Shown in pieces: positions 54,276 through 64,000 of a stretch of DNA of 64,000 nucleotides (position 1 is its first letter; every line of letters begins with the position of its first letter). The notes beneath the pieces were generated by a model. It was not told the DNA's origin. It searched no databases and saw only the letters and a list, made by a program, of their open reading frames with translations. A program made the translations under genes and the position numbers. This DNA comes from Podospora comata. Lineage: Eukaryota > Ascomycota > Sordariomycetes > Sordariales > Podosporaceae. Location of the stretch: contig CP071499.1 of NCBI GenBank assembly GCA_017354895.1, forward strand, positions 3,286,001 to 3,350,000, read 5' to 3'.

Positions 54276-55280
54276 ATGCCTTCACCACCTCCAAAGATTG
54301 CCATCTCTCTGGGAGGCAGCGGCAGCGGCTCTCAAATCAAAAAGCGCACCCGTCCCACCTTCGGCAAACGACACCGCGCCAGTGCAAATGACCAAAACTA
54401 CGACGATTCCGACTCTGACAATTCCCAGAGCGACAATGGCCGCTCCGGCAGCAAGCGCAACGGTCGCGCCGAGACCATCCTGACCTATGGCGACGACGAG
54501 TTTACTTCTTCCTCATTCAGGTCTCGGAAAGACAGTCACAGGGGCAGCGACAGAGAAAGGGACAGTCGCAGAGAAAGGGACAGTCGCAGAGAAAGGGACA
54601 GTCGCAGAGACAGAGACGGCCACAGAGAAAGAGAAAGAGAAAGAGAAAGATCCAGAGACAGGGAAAGATCCTCTCACAACCGGCGGCGACGACGCTCCCC
54701 CTCTCCCTCCCAAACCACCGACCAGCAAGACTCCAAAAAGCCCGTCCAGTGGGGCCTCACTATCAACCCCAAATCCACCAACTCCAGATCCTCCCCCCTC
54801 AAGAGAAGCCCCTCTCCGGATCAGGCTTCAAAGCCCCCCAAATCTCTCAACGACGAAGCTCTCGAGTCCCTCCTCGGGGCATCATCTCAGCCCAAGAAGC
54901 GCAAGCTCAATCTCGAATCAGAAGACCGCGAACCCCAAGCAGAGGACTACGAGGCCGTGCCTATCGACGACTTTGGCGCGGCTTTGCTGCGCAACTTTGG
55001 CTGGAACGGCCAAATGCAGGGCAAGGTCAAAGAGGTGAAACGACATGCTGATCTCGCAGGCTTGGGCGCAAGAAACTTGAAAGCAGGCGAGGAGACGGGG
55101 ACTTGGGACCCGAAGGCGGGAATGCACAAAAAGGATACGAGGCCGGTTCGTCTCAATGATTACCGCAAAGAAGAGGAAAAAAAGCGGCAGCGGCGTGAGG
55201 ATCAACGCGGGCATAACAGTTACAGACGTGAGCTAGAGCGGGAAAGGGAGCAGGAACGTGAGCGAGGCCGAGACAGATGA
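54276..55280 (+). CDS. SPP2: Pre-mRNA-splicing factor SPP2 (G-patch)
   Basis: 334 residues; SPP2 recruits and activates the Prp2 helicase in the spliceosome. The start MPSPPPKIAISLGGSG at 54276 is the first real ATG of the frame. The N-terminal ISLGGSGSGSQIKKRTRPTFGKRHR is typical of the fungal protein (IALK/ISFGG-type start). Residues about 95-150 are an Arg/Asp/Glu/Ser-rich tract with an 18-base tandem repeat encoding RRERDS units. The conserved SPP2/G-patch block is YEAVPIDDFGAALLRNFGW (residues about 229-247), followed by NGQMQGK and, later, ARPVRL-like TRPVRLNDYRKEEEKK. The C-tail is Arg/Glu-rich. The G-patch itself is short, as in the SPP2 family. Confidence 0.9.
   Translation: MPSPPPKIAISLGGSGSGSQIKKRTRPTFGKRHRASANDQNYDDSDSDNSQSDNGRSGSKRNGRAETILTYGDDEFTSSSFRSRKDSHRGSDRERDSRRERDSRRERDSRRDRDGHRERERERERSRDRERSSHNRRRRRSPSPSQTTDQQDSKKPVQWGLTINPKSTNSRSSPLKRSPSPDQASKPPKSLNDEALESLLGASSQPKKRKLNLESEDREPQAEDYEAVPIDDFGAALLRNFGWNGQMQGKVKEVKRHADLAGLGARNLKAGEETGTWDPKAGMHKKDTRPVRLNDYRKEEEKKRQRREDQRGHNSYRRELEREREQERERGRDR
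54561..54614. repeat. 18-base tandem repeat in SPP2
   Basis: Three near-perfect copies of an 18-base unit (GACAGTCGCAGAGAAAGG) encode repeated DSRRER residues within the charged domain. Confidence 0.85.
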
Positions 55281-55639
55281 AAAAGGACAGGGGCAGTTCC
55301 CCGTGGGAACGTCTATAAAATATGTCTGGGTCGGACTTTTGGTCATGATCCTCTTCCAAGTCCCAGGTCACTCATATCATCATCATAATGTATCTCGTTA
55401 TTGTTTGTATGTCGTAGCTAATACATTCAGCAGGTACATGCTTCTACTGCGTGCTCTTTTGATCCCAGCTCCTCGGCTACATTTCGCCACACGAAAAGAA
55501 AAAAGGGTATACTAAATAACACAATCATCCTCAAATACCGAAACGGGCATGTTAAACTTGGTCTCATTACAACAGCTTCGAGGTCCCCGTGGCGCTCTGC
55601 CCTCGCCGTCGCACCATGTCTCTTCTCTCACTGCACCAA
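55281..55639. other. Convergent intergenic region
   Basis: About 360 bases between convergent 3' ends, presumably UTRs. No gene is recognised. Confidence 0.55.
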
Positions 55640-57429
55640 TCATTGAGCCTTGCTCGAAACCGCATGTACTGAAAAAACACTATTCTGCGACGCGGTATTG
55701 GTCAACCGAGTGTTCTTCTCGCGATCTAGCTGCTCATATTGGGCAGCCGTGGCATTGTTGAACTGTCTTGCCGAAACACCGTGCTGGAACAAAATATCCA
55801 GAGAGCGAGCCGAGAGGCCGTTAGTCTCAGGGATGCGGAACCAAGTGTAGGTAGCACTAATGAGGCAAAGGACTGCGTAGACGAAGCCCGTCCGCGATCC
55901 GAGTCCCCAGCCGCCTTCACTAGGCGCGCTCAACATCTTGGGTGTCAAGAAATGGTTGATCAGGTTGGATCCCAGGTATGCGCCGCGAGCTGCTGAGAGG
56001 GTGACAGCGCGGTAGCGAATAGACGGTATTTCAGATACAATTGAGTAGCAGATCGGGCCGACAGTAAGGTCGTACACCATGGTGTAGACGGTCAACACTC
56101 CACCAGCTGCCCATCCCGAGACGTTAGCTGGGGCGTAGGAAGCACCACCGCATGCCACCAGGAGTAACGCCATCACAAGGAGGCCGTAGAAGTAAATGGA
56201 TCGCCGACCCATGTACGCCATCAACCACCAGGAGGCCAGTGTTCCAAGCAGTCCTGCAGCGGGCAAAGCCATGTTGACAGACAAAGACTGGCTGGCGTCC
56301 AACCCGGAATTCTCGAAAAGCTTGGGACCCCATGCAATGATGCTGGAGCCGCACATGGCCTGGATAGTCCACGCAATACAGGCGATCTCGGTTCTTCGGG
56401 CGTCAGAGCCTTTGAGCATGAGCTTGATTCTCTCCCACTTGCCAAGCTGGGCGATCTCAGCGTCCTTCATATGTTCCTGCTGAATGGTGTGCTGCATCAG
56501 GGCAAGCTTCTCTTCGGCCATGCTCGGATCTCCTTTGCGAACTAGCTTAACGATCGCCTGCCGGCCACGGGCTATCTCACCCTTTTGGATGTACCAGTAT
56601 GGAGACTCGGGGGCTAACCAAATACCAATGGCGAGCAGGAATGTGAAGATCCATTGAAGACCGAAAGGGATCCTGAAGGCCCATTCAGTGCGGAAAGCCA
56701 CCGAGAAGCCCTTGATAGCTCCTGCTGACAGCAGCTGGCCAATAACCCAGCAAAGATTGTTCCACGTAGTCAAGATGGGACGAAGCTGAATAGTGGACAC
56801 CTCGGAGGCGTAGGCAGGGCTGACGACCTGGAAGACACCCCATGGGATACCCTGGAGGAAGAACCCGACGCACAATATCATGATGTTGGGCGCGAAGAAA
56901 GGCATGGCGATGAGAGTGGCTGAGAAAATAAGCATCAGGAGTGTCGTCCACTTGTAACCGAACCATTTGGTACACGGCGTTGTAACAAAGATCCCGATGA
57001 TGGAGCCAATCTGCGCCGTGAGCGGCAGAAGAACCTTCCAAATGTATTCAACCTAGAAACGAAACAACACATTAGTACACACCACATTGGCCAAACCACG
57101 GGGGTTTCTCCTAGGAAGCAAGCGACTCTTACCTCATATTTCCCATCGGCTGTTAGAACGCCGTACTTGCGGTTGAAGGGTTCCAGGGTAAAGAGGTATG
57201 TCATCAGGGCAAGACCGTAACCCTCCATTATGATGGTTCCGGAAAAGCCGATCGAATACATGATCAAGCGCCTGTCTGCCTTGAGGGCCTCGCCAAAAGT
57301 CATCTCTCTTTCACGCTGCTCAGCGGACTCGGCAAGCGTCACATTATAGAGCTCGACTTGGGCTGATTGTTCGGCATCATTGGCGTTTTTGGGCAAGCCA
57401 CTCCCCAGCCCTGACTTTTGCTTGGACAT
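55640..57429 (-). CDS. MFS sugar (alpha-glucoside-type) transporter
   Basis: Plasma-membrane sugar:proton symporter of the MFS sugar porter family. The exons are 57429-57133 and 57052-55640, giving 569 residues. The start MSKQKSGLGSG at 57429 is chosen over an in-frame ATG 14 codons upstream because the upstream peptide is Ser/Pro/Thr-rich. About 12 membrane segments are apparent. Signatures include PESPYWYIQKGE after TM6, the cytosolic loop with LGKWERIKLML, and RIPETNGLSARSLDILFQHGVSARQF near the end; this last block is typical of maltose/alpha-glucoside permeases. GFSGTIIMEGYG in TM1 also fits this group. The substrate cannot be fixed from sequence. Confidence 0.88.
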
Positions 57430-60190
57430 GGTTGTCGATTGTGGTGTTGCTGTGGGTGTAGACGGTGACAAGTCGCAGGTTGTATGGTATTGGGGCTTTG
57501 AAGTGAGGACTCAGCGAAGATAAACGACAGACTGTTTGGTCGAGCGGTACTGAGGTCAAAACTAGGAGCGGGAATAGGAGGGGAGATACAATAGGTAAAC
57601 GGAGTTGAGGGGAGATAGAACTCAAAGTCAGAGACCGTCCTCTCAAGTTCTGGTGCTGATCAACCGCTGCGGGGGATTGGTTGATGATTCGACTGGGGGT
57701 GGCTGTTGGGGAAGGAGCGCGACTTCGTTCTTATACAAGGCCGGCGGCCGCAGCAGGGCAGATACGATGACGATGACGATTGGACAAGGCGGATAAACGG
57801 AAGGTTCGAGGGTGTCCTGCTTGGATGACATGAGTGGCCATGTCATGAGGTGCCTGCCGTCTGGTTGAGTCCGGTCAAGCTTGAGACCGGTTTGCCCTTG
57901 GGGAACAGATGGCTCCTTCCTTGGGAGTCGCCCGGACGTGGGGTTAGGTTCTCGGTAACCTGGAACGGGGCCGAAAGGTTCTGCGCACCTGGGAGGCGGT
58001 TATTGGCTTCTGCTGAAGACATCAGACGCGCCGTTGGCACTGGCTAGGTAGTGGTGAAAGGGGCTCGGGGTCCAAGGAGGAGTCGGATTCCTCCTTGGAT
58101 TCCGCCTTTCTGATGACCGGGCCGAACCTTAGCTACTTAGCTCAGTGCTTCTTTCGACATCACACGACTCACGAGATACATCGTGAAGATCCCTGTCGAT
58201 CCTCGTGGGAGCGCCTCTTCAACTTAATCCCCTCATTCCTGGCGCTAGCAACTGTTGGGCTGACTAAAACGGATGCTGAACCGGCCATGAGACTTATGGC
58301 CGATAGTTACCAGAACTGAGAATGGCCTCTATATTTTTAGTAACTACGAGTAGGAGTCTCACCAGTGAGAAGTAGGTGTTTTACCGTGAAGTGGGCTATT
58401 AGTATGATGAAGATCCAACACTCTTGGGGCCGTAGTTGCTCTCCAGAGATGCCAGGTATCCGGTGGGCGTCAAGAGATGCCCAAGGGGTGGTGACTTTCA
58501 TAGCAATGGATCATGCGTCACCGTTCCCGGCTTACGGAGTGTCTATCCCTCGACGCCTCTGAACTTAGTTTTCGTCTACTGCGGGTGGCTTTCTGCTAGG
58601 TACCATGGTCAGTTCCTTGGTGGCTTAAGTTACCAACTGCAAGGTGGTCAGATGGTGTATTATCCTTTGCCGATTATTTCAAAGGCACGACAATCGCGGT
58701 GATACTGGGTAATGGCTTAGAAATATTCCATCTCGGCTCCATGTCGGCTCCTTGGTCGGACAACGGTCAGATAATGGGCTCAGAATTGTGCCAACCGACG
58801 CATTTCCGCCCTTTTCAATTTCACAGCTCCCTAAGGCCATGGCCGTTATTATATTACCCAGTAATCACTACACATTGAGAGTGTTTCTAGGTTTTGGAGC
58901 ACCTTATGGCACATGTACAATCCTTGGTCATAGCTCACCTGTTTCCCGTGGGTCTATGGAGTAGCAGGTTTGAAGTATTACTTGAACCATAAGATTTGGT
59001 TAACATCTTGTAACAGGAATTTTGATCACTATCCAAGTCCCAACTCAAGCTTGCAAAAGAGACATTTCAACTACATAAACACAAGACTGTCAACTTGGGA
59101 CACGTCCAATTCTTAGTTACAGAGTGATCACTACGGTACCTGTTTTGAAACCCATCCAGGGTCGTCCAATATTGAGAGACATTCATGATTGGCTTCCAGA
59201 TGCTGTTGACATAGATGCCTGCTACTGGATATGAGCAAGGAGGGCCCCAAATGGCTCAAGCAAGCTTTGATCCGAATGTTTGGGGGAACTTCTGTGCGAT
59301 GTCAGTGTTGCTCTGCTTTCCCTTGCCCATCTAGTGGTGTATCACATGTGAAAGGCTATAAAGAAAACAATTGATTGCACTTTTAATTGGCCAGGGCTGG
59401 CACGACATCCATTGGACATGTCAGCAAAGAGCTGATAGTCCATATCCACCTGCTATAAACCATATACACACATAGACAGCTGTAGCCATGGCACTTATAG
59501 CTCATGAACATGTAGTCTAACAGCACATAGTGAAAATCACTGCCGCGAACGTGTAAAGTTGCGAGGTAGGCGCACGGCCTGTCCCAATTGGTGTTTCAGT
59601 GCGTGCCTCCAAGATGGGATTGTTGAGATTGTTGAGCAGAAGCAGATGACGTGGAGATTTGATGCACCTCACCTCAACGGGGAACAGACCACAAGACAGG
59701 GTGGTGGAAGCAACCTGGTCAAGGTGGTGGTGAATTTAAGAAACGGTTACCAAACCGGGGCCAAGAAGCTGAAAATGCTTGTTCGCTCTGGCCAGAGCTT
59801 TGGCCAACCAGGATGAAGGAGATGAGCTGGACAGGAGAGGGCTTGATGCCAGGGGTGAAAACAAAACAGCTGCGGGCGAGATTGCTGAGATTTGGAGATT
59901 TGCTTCCCGTGCCAAGACACAGTGGGAACACCCCAGGAAACACCCCACAGCGTCTGCCAGCTCGCTTCTCACCGCCAAAAGGTCCAGGGGACTGGGGTCT
60001 GGTGGACTGGGCACCTCCTTTCTCCTGTCAAAAACTACAAACCAAGCTGTGTGTTGTGGACAAAGCTCCCACAACTTCTCTCCCCCTCGAACTTCCTTCC
60101 TCCCTCCCTGCCCGCAGAACAGTCACCAGTCCACCCGTCCAACTGCAAGCATTTGGACTCCGGACTGCAACTGTTGCAGCTGTTGCAAAC
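57430..60190. other. Long gene-poor region
   Basis: About 2.8 kb between the transporter (-) and the methyltransferase (+). The left end is the transporter promoter and the right end the methyltransferase promoter and 5' leader. The middle (about 58100-59500) has many stop codons in all frames and a somewhat lower GC content. It may be a degraded sequence, but I recognise no mobile-element domain. Confidence 0.5.
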
Positions 60191-62006
60191 ATGTCGAAAC
60201 CAGACGCTGCCAACGGCAATGGCACCGCCCTCAACTTTAAGTTCGTTGAGACGCCCAAGGCCGGTCCTTTCACCTTTGAGAAGTCGGAGGACTGTGGTGT
60301 CCGCACCACCTCGGTGAGTAGTTCTGGAGACCTGTTGGCCTGTTCATCCGATCCAATTGACCCCCCAATTGGTTTGGGATGGACCCAATTCACAGCTATC
60401 TAACGTGTTCGTATCCGTCTCCAGTACCCGACCATCAAGAATGCCCCTCTGCCCGCCGATGCTGCTGGCACAGATGCCTTCTCCAATGCCGCCCTCTTTT
60501 CTCTCCTGATCGGTGTCCCCTGGTACTTCTCATGGAAGGTTGGTGGCGGCCTGAAGACAACCATCTTCTTCGCCCTCATCACCTCCCTGCCCATCATCTC
60601 TGGTTTCTGGCTGGCCACCTCGACCCTTGCCCCCCGCAAGAATGAGAAGGCCAAGTTTCCCGGCCGCCCTGTCGAGCACTACCTCACCTTCAAGAAGCCC
60701 GAGGATAAGGCCAAGTATGCTGGCAAGAACAAGATCCCCATGGAGACCTTCCATGAGATGTACTTTGACGGCGAGGTTGACTTCAACGGTGACTGCCTTG
60801 AGGTTTTGGAGTACCGCCACGACTGGGCCAGCTTCCGCTTCACTCTCAGCTTGGTCAAGTTCTTCTTCACTGGCATGATTCCCGAGGTCATTATGCACAC
60901 TCGCTCTCAGGGTATGATTGCTACTATCGGCTTGGTCTTCAGACTTTTGCTAACATACCCGACCTATCAGATGAGGAGCAGGTCCGTGACCACTACGACC
61001 GCGGTGATGACTTTTACGGCTGGTTCCTCGGCCCGCGTATGATCTACACTTCTGGTATCATTGCCGACATCAACAAGGAGGAGTCTTTGGAGCAGCTCCA
61101 GGACAACAAGCTTGCTGTTGTTTGCGAAAAGATTGAGCTCAAGAAGGACGAGAAGCTTCTCGACATCGGCTGCGGCTGGGGCACTCTTGCCCGCTTCGCC
61201 AGTGTCAACTATGGCGCCAAGACCACCGGTATCACTCTCGGCCGCAACCAGACTGCTTGGGGCAACAAGGCTTTGCGCAATGCTGGCATTCCCGAGGACC
61301 AGAGCAAGATTCTGTGCATGGACTACCGTGATATCCCCGTCCCTGAGGGTGGCTACAGCAAGATTACCTGTTTGGAGATGGCCGAGCACGTTGGTGTCCG
61401 CCACTTCCACGGTTTCCTCAAGCAGGTTCATAACATGCTCGACGACGATGGTATCTTCTTCTTGCAGATTGCTGGTCTCCGTAAGCACTGGCAGTTTGAG
61501 GATCTCATCTGGGGTCTTTTCATGAACAAGTACATCTTCCCCGGCGCCGATGCCTCTACCCCTCTCGGCTGGTTCGTTGACCGCTGCGAGGGCGCTGGCT
61601 TCGAGGTCAAGAGCGTTGATACCATTGGTGTTCACTACTCTGGTACCCTCTGGAGATGGTACAGGAACTGGATGGCCAACCAGGACAAGGTTGTTGCCAA
61701 GTACGGCAAGAGATGGTTCCGCGTAAGTTTATGACTGCTCCTAGCTTCCCGAGTCTGAATGCATCTTGCTCACTTTTGAAATCCTAGATCTGGGAGTTCT
61801 TCCTTGCCTACTCTACCATCATCTCTCGCCAGGGTTCCGCCACTTGCTACCAGATCGTTCTCCACAAGAACGACAACGGCTTCCACCGCATCGAGGGCAC
61901 TCCTTCTCAGCTTGGTCTCCACGGCGCTCTGGCCAATACCAAGGCTGACCTGACCGCCTGGGCTGCTCGTGAGGCTTCCGAGTTTCCCCAGGTGCCTGCC
62001 AACTAA
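60191..62006 (+). CDS. Sphingolipid C9-methyltransferase
   Basis: SAM-dependent enzyme that adds the C9 methyl branch to the sphingoid base of fungal glucosylceramide, in the ER. The exons are 60191-60313, 60425-60911, 60971-61722 and 61788-62006, giving 526 residues. Near the N-terminus are two hydrophobic stretches (ALFSLLIGVPWYFSW, TTIFFALITSLPIISGFWL) for membrane anchoring. The catalytic domain resembles cyclopropane-fatty-acid synthase: EEQVRDHYDRGDDFYGWFLG, then motif I LLDIGCGWGTLARFAS, TGITLGRNQ, KITCLEMAEHVGVRHF and the C-terminal WEFFLAYSTIISRQGSATCY. All key residues look intact. Nothing odd is seen in the exon structure. Confidence 0.95.
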
Positions 62007-62779
62007 GTCGGGTGTGTTGACGGGAGGTAATGACACATCATGACTTTCTTTTTTTGCGGTAGCGATGCGATTAGCGATTGCATTTTCACGTTTCGTTGGT
62101 CACTCTTGGTCATCGGCTATCAAAAAGAAACAGGGTTATATAGGGTTTTCCAAAAAGGAGGGGGGGCGATACGTGCGATCGCGTATGATGAAAAAGGGAG
62201 TTGATAATCATATAGGGATAGATCATGGGAAATACCCTGGTGGATGGGTTCAGGGGTTTAGGGCTGGCTGGTGTTTTGAATGCTGTATGTAGTATCCGTT
62301 GCTGCCGAACAGGTTTTAGACAAAATGGATATTATTACGGCATCGTGTTGTTTTCTGGAGCTCGTGTGACGCATCAGAAGAGTCAGCTTTCAGGTAATGT
62401 TGACACCTTGCTCTCCTAAAAGACAAGAACTCCACACTGGTGTTTTGCCACTGTTTTCACCACGTGTGGAAAAAGAGGGATGGATATCCTGGTTGAGCTG
62501 TGCTCGACTGATAGAGGAGTCATGCAATTGAAGGGATTCCAAAGACACACACGATATCGAAACTACGATATGAAGTTAAAGGGACTGTGGGGGTCCTGTG
62601 TGTTCATGTCGAGGGGGGTGCCTGTAGTAGGTAGCCTTTGCATTTCCACATAGTAGAGCAGACTTTCTGGTTGTAGTAGTCCCTTCTCCACCAAGTAACT
62701 GGTATCATCATCAACCTAGGTATATACAAACATCTTACCACTTTCCCCCCCTTTCCTTAATGGATAGACAGGTTCCCCT
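62007..62779. other. Convergent intergenic region
   Basis: About 770 bases between the methyltransferase (+) and NDUFAF3-like (-) 3' ends; presumably UTRs. No gene is recognised. Confidence 0.5.
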
Positions 62780-63522
62780 TCACTCCTCAAACCCAATCGG
62801 CACCAACGCGGCAGCCACATCCCCCACCCCCCTCTCCGTCGCCAAAAGGTTGTACTGGCTCGCCGCGTTTCTCGTGTCTAACACCTCGACCCTCATACCC
62901 ATCTCGCCGATCGCCTGTCGCGTCTTTGGGCTGATGGGCCTGTTGTATTTACCCACTCCTAGGATCAGGAGATCTATCCCATTCAACCGTTAGCACCTCT
63001 CCCTTGCTTTTTTCCAGTATGTCTGAGAGACGTACCAGGCCTAGGCCAAACAACACTCAACACCCCCAAACTCTCGGGGTCAATCTCCCACTGCCACTTG
63101 CTGTTGATCATCTTTTTTCTTGTTCCTTTCCCGTCTTTGGTAAGCCATGGTTTCCACTCAAACGCCTCCCCGCCTATGAGCAAGGCCCCGCTGCCGTTGG
63201 TGATTTGCACCCCAGAGTTGAGGGAGAAGCCGTCGTGGTGGCAGACGTCGATGGAGGTAGACGGGACGGGGGTGTTGCCTAGCACGTCAAGGCTGGAGAA
63301 GTCGGTAGTCGGGGAGGAGGTTGGGACTGGCTCGTTGTTGTGCGCTAGGGGGGCGCCGCCTTTGGAGAGGGTGCGGGAGGGGGAGGAGAAGAAGCAAGCG
63401 GCGGATATCCTGGGAGTTGTGAAGGAGCTGAGGAGGGATGGTCTGGAGGTGGTGATGCGACGGAGAGTGGTGAGCCTTCGCGCGGGGGCGGAAAGGGGTA
63501 TGGAGGGTGAAAACGTCGCCAT
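62780..63522 (-). CDS. NDUFAF3-like (DUF498/Mth938) complex I assembly factor
   Basis: The exons are 63522-63036 and 62973-62780 (GTACGT donor, ATAG acceptor), giving 226 residues. The N-terminus (about 50 residues, rich in Arg, Ser and Leu, e.g. APARRLTTLRRITTSRPSLL) looks like a mitochondrial presequence. The domain that follows carries the DUF498/Mth938 pattern: INGSGALLIGGEAFEWKPW-type segment, then PESLGVLSVVWPRPDLLILGVGK, and ISPKTRQAIGEMGMRVEVLDTRNAASQYNLLATERGVGDVAAALVP. The DLLILGVGK and GMRVEVLDTRNAA strings are the family hallmarks. NDUFAF3 acts early in assembly of the complex I Q-module in the mitochondrial matrix. Confidence 0.9.
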
Positions 63523-64000
63523 TGTGGTCTGTTAAAGTAAGTTTTATGACATGCGCATCGATTTGGAGCTGGCGCGGGGTAGTGGTGGTGCTGTTGTACG
63601 CTCTGCCGTTGGAGGTTGCAGAGACGTTTTGACTTGGAGGAGCTCTCCTCGATTGGAAATAATTTGGGCGGAGCTCGACGTCACTTGCAGGGGTCTTGAA
63701 AGCGTGGGTTGGGCAACACAGAAAAAGAAAGACAAGACACTTTGGCGTTGAAGACGGGAGACAGCTTGCAATCATTGAACATTTTCGATTCCTTTGCCAT
63801 CTCCCAACGCCCTCTGTCCCGTTCTCCATGAAAGGCACAGATTAATCAGAAACCTCAAAAGACCCTCAAAGTCTCCTCATAACACCAAAAAAACATTGGG
63901 CGAACTTTGTGCTGAATTCCGTCTCGTCGTCTAGCGGCTCAGCAATGGGGCGCTGAGAACCTCCCGCAGCTATGGGGGAATCACGCAAATACCATATCCC
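63523..64000. other. Region upstream of NDUFAF3-like gene
   Basis: This holds the NDUFAF3-like promoter and continues to the window edge. A tRNA-like string (CGTCTAGCGGCTCAGCAATG at about 63927-63946) lies near the end, but a B-box is not visible before the edge. No protein gene is supported. Confidence 0.4.

Noticed and set aside
63919-63990. tRNA-like sequence near the window end (A-box-like CGTCTAGCGG)
   Set aside because: The first A-box position is wrong, no clover-leaf pairing could be completed, and no B-box is seen before the edge. An intron-containing tRNA continuing beyond the window is possible but unsupported.

Overview
The window looks like nuclear DNA of a filamentous ascomycete (Pezizomycotina), most probably a sordariomycete near Sordariales. 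Genes are broken by short introns with GTAAGT-like donors, CTAAC/CTGAC branch sites and pyrimidine-poor CAG/TAG acceptors. Gene spacing is 0.4-4 kb, there are no operons, and the tRNA genes are eukaryotic. The proteins are typical of this group: DCP2, VID21/EAF1, Aquarius, a sphingolipid C9-methyltransferase, coronin and a DUF7137 secreted protein. I identified 19 protein genes and 3 tRNA genes. Exon boundaries were set by reading splice sites and checking frame continuity.

Layout. 0-11 kb: DUF4112 protein (-), decapping enzyme DCP2 (+), a short-chain dehydrogenase (+) and an RRM protein resembling Nrd1 (-). 11-24 kb: DUF7137 secreted/anchored protein (+), a CDK11/Ppk23-like kinase (-), an unknown disordered protein (+), tRNA-Val(CAC) (-), coronin (+) and a zeta-toxin-fold P-loop protein (-). 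23.5-28.4 kb: eIF4G (-). 28.4-32.4 kb: about 4 kb without protein genes, holding two identical tRNA-Trp(CCA) genes in divergent orientation around a pure pyrimidine tract. 32.4-40 kb: Aquarius/Cwf11 (-) and THO subunit 1 (+), head to head over a short shared promoter. 40-48 kb: RING-LON protein (+), INSIG-family protein (-) and MAK11-like WD40 protein (+). 48-55 kb: VID21/EAF1 of NuA4 (-) and SPP2 G-patch splicing factor (+). 55-64 kb: MFS sugar transporter (-), sphingolipid C9-methyltransferase (+) and NDUFAF3-like complex I assembly factor (-).

Many genes serve RNA metabolism: decapping (DCP2), an RRM protein, a CDK11-type kinase, eIF4G, Aquarius, THOC1, SPP2 and 60S assembly (MAK11). This is probably chance clustering, except that the Aquarius/THOC1 pair plausibly shares a promoter.

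The most notable observation is that the THOC1 gene encodes a long C-terminal extension that reads as a guanylate-kinase-like domain. It keeps the TR-x-P-x-x-GE-x-NGKDF and FLEF signatures but has lost the P-loop, so it looks like a pseudo-kinase domain fused to an mRNA-export factor. Other points are stop-free introns whose length is a multiple of three in eIF4G and VID21, a set of LLxxF motifs in the DCP2 tail, and a recurring switch from C-ending to G-ending codons part-way through several genes.
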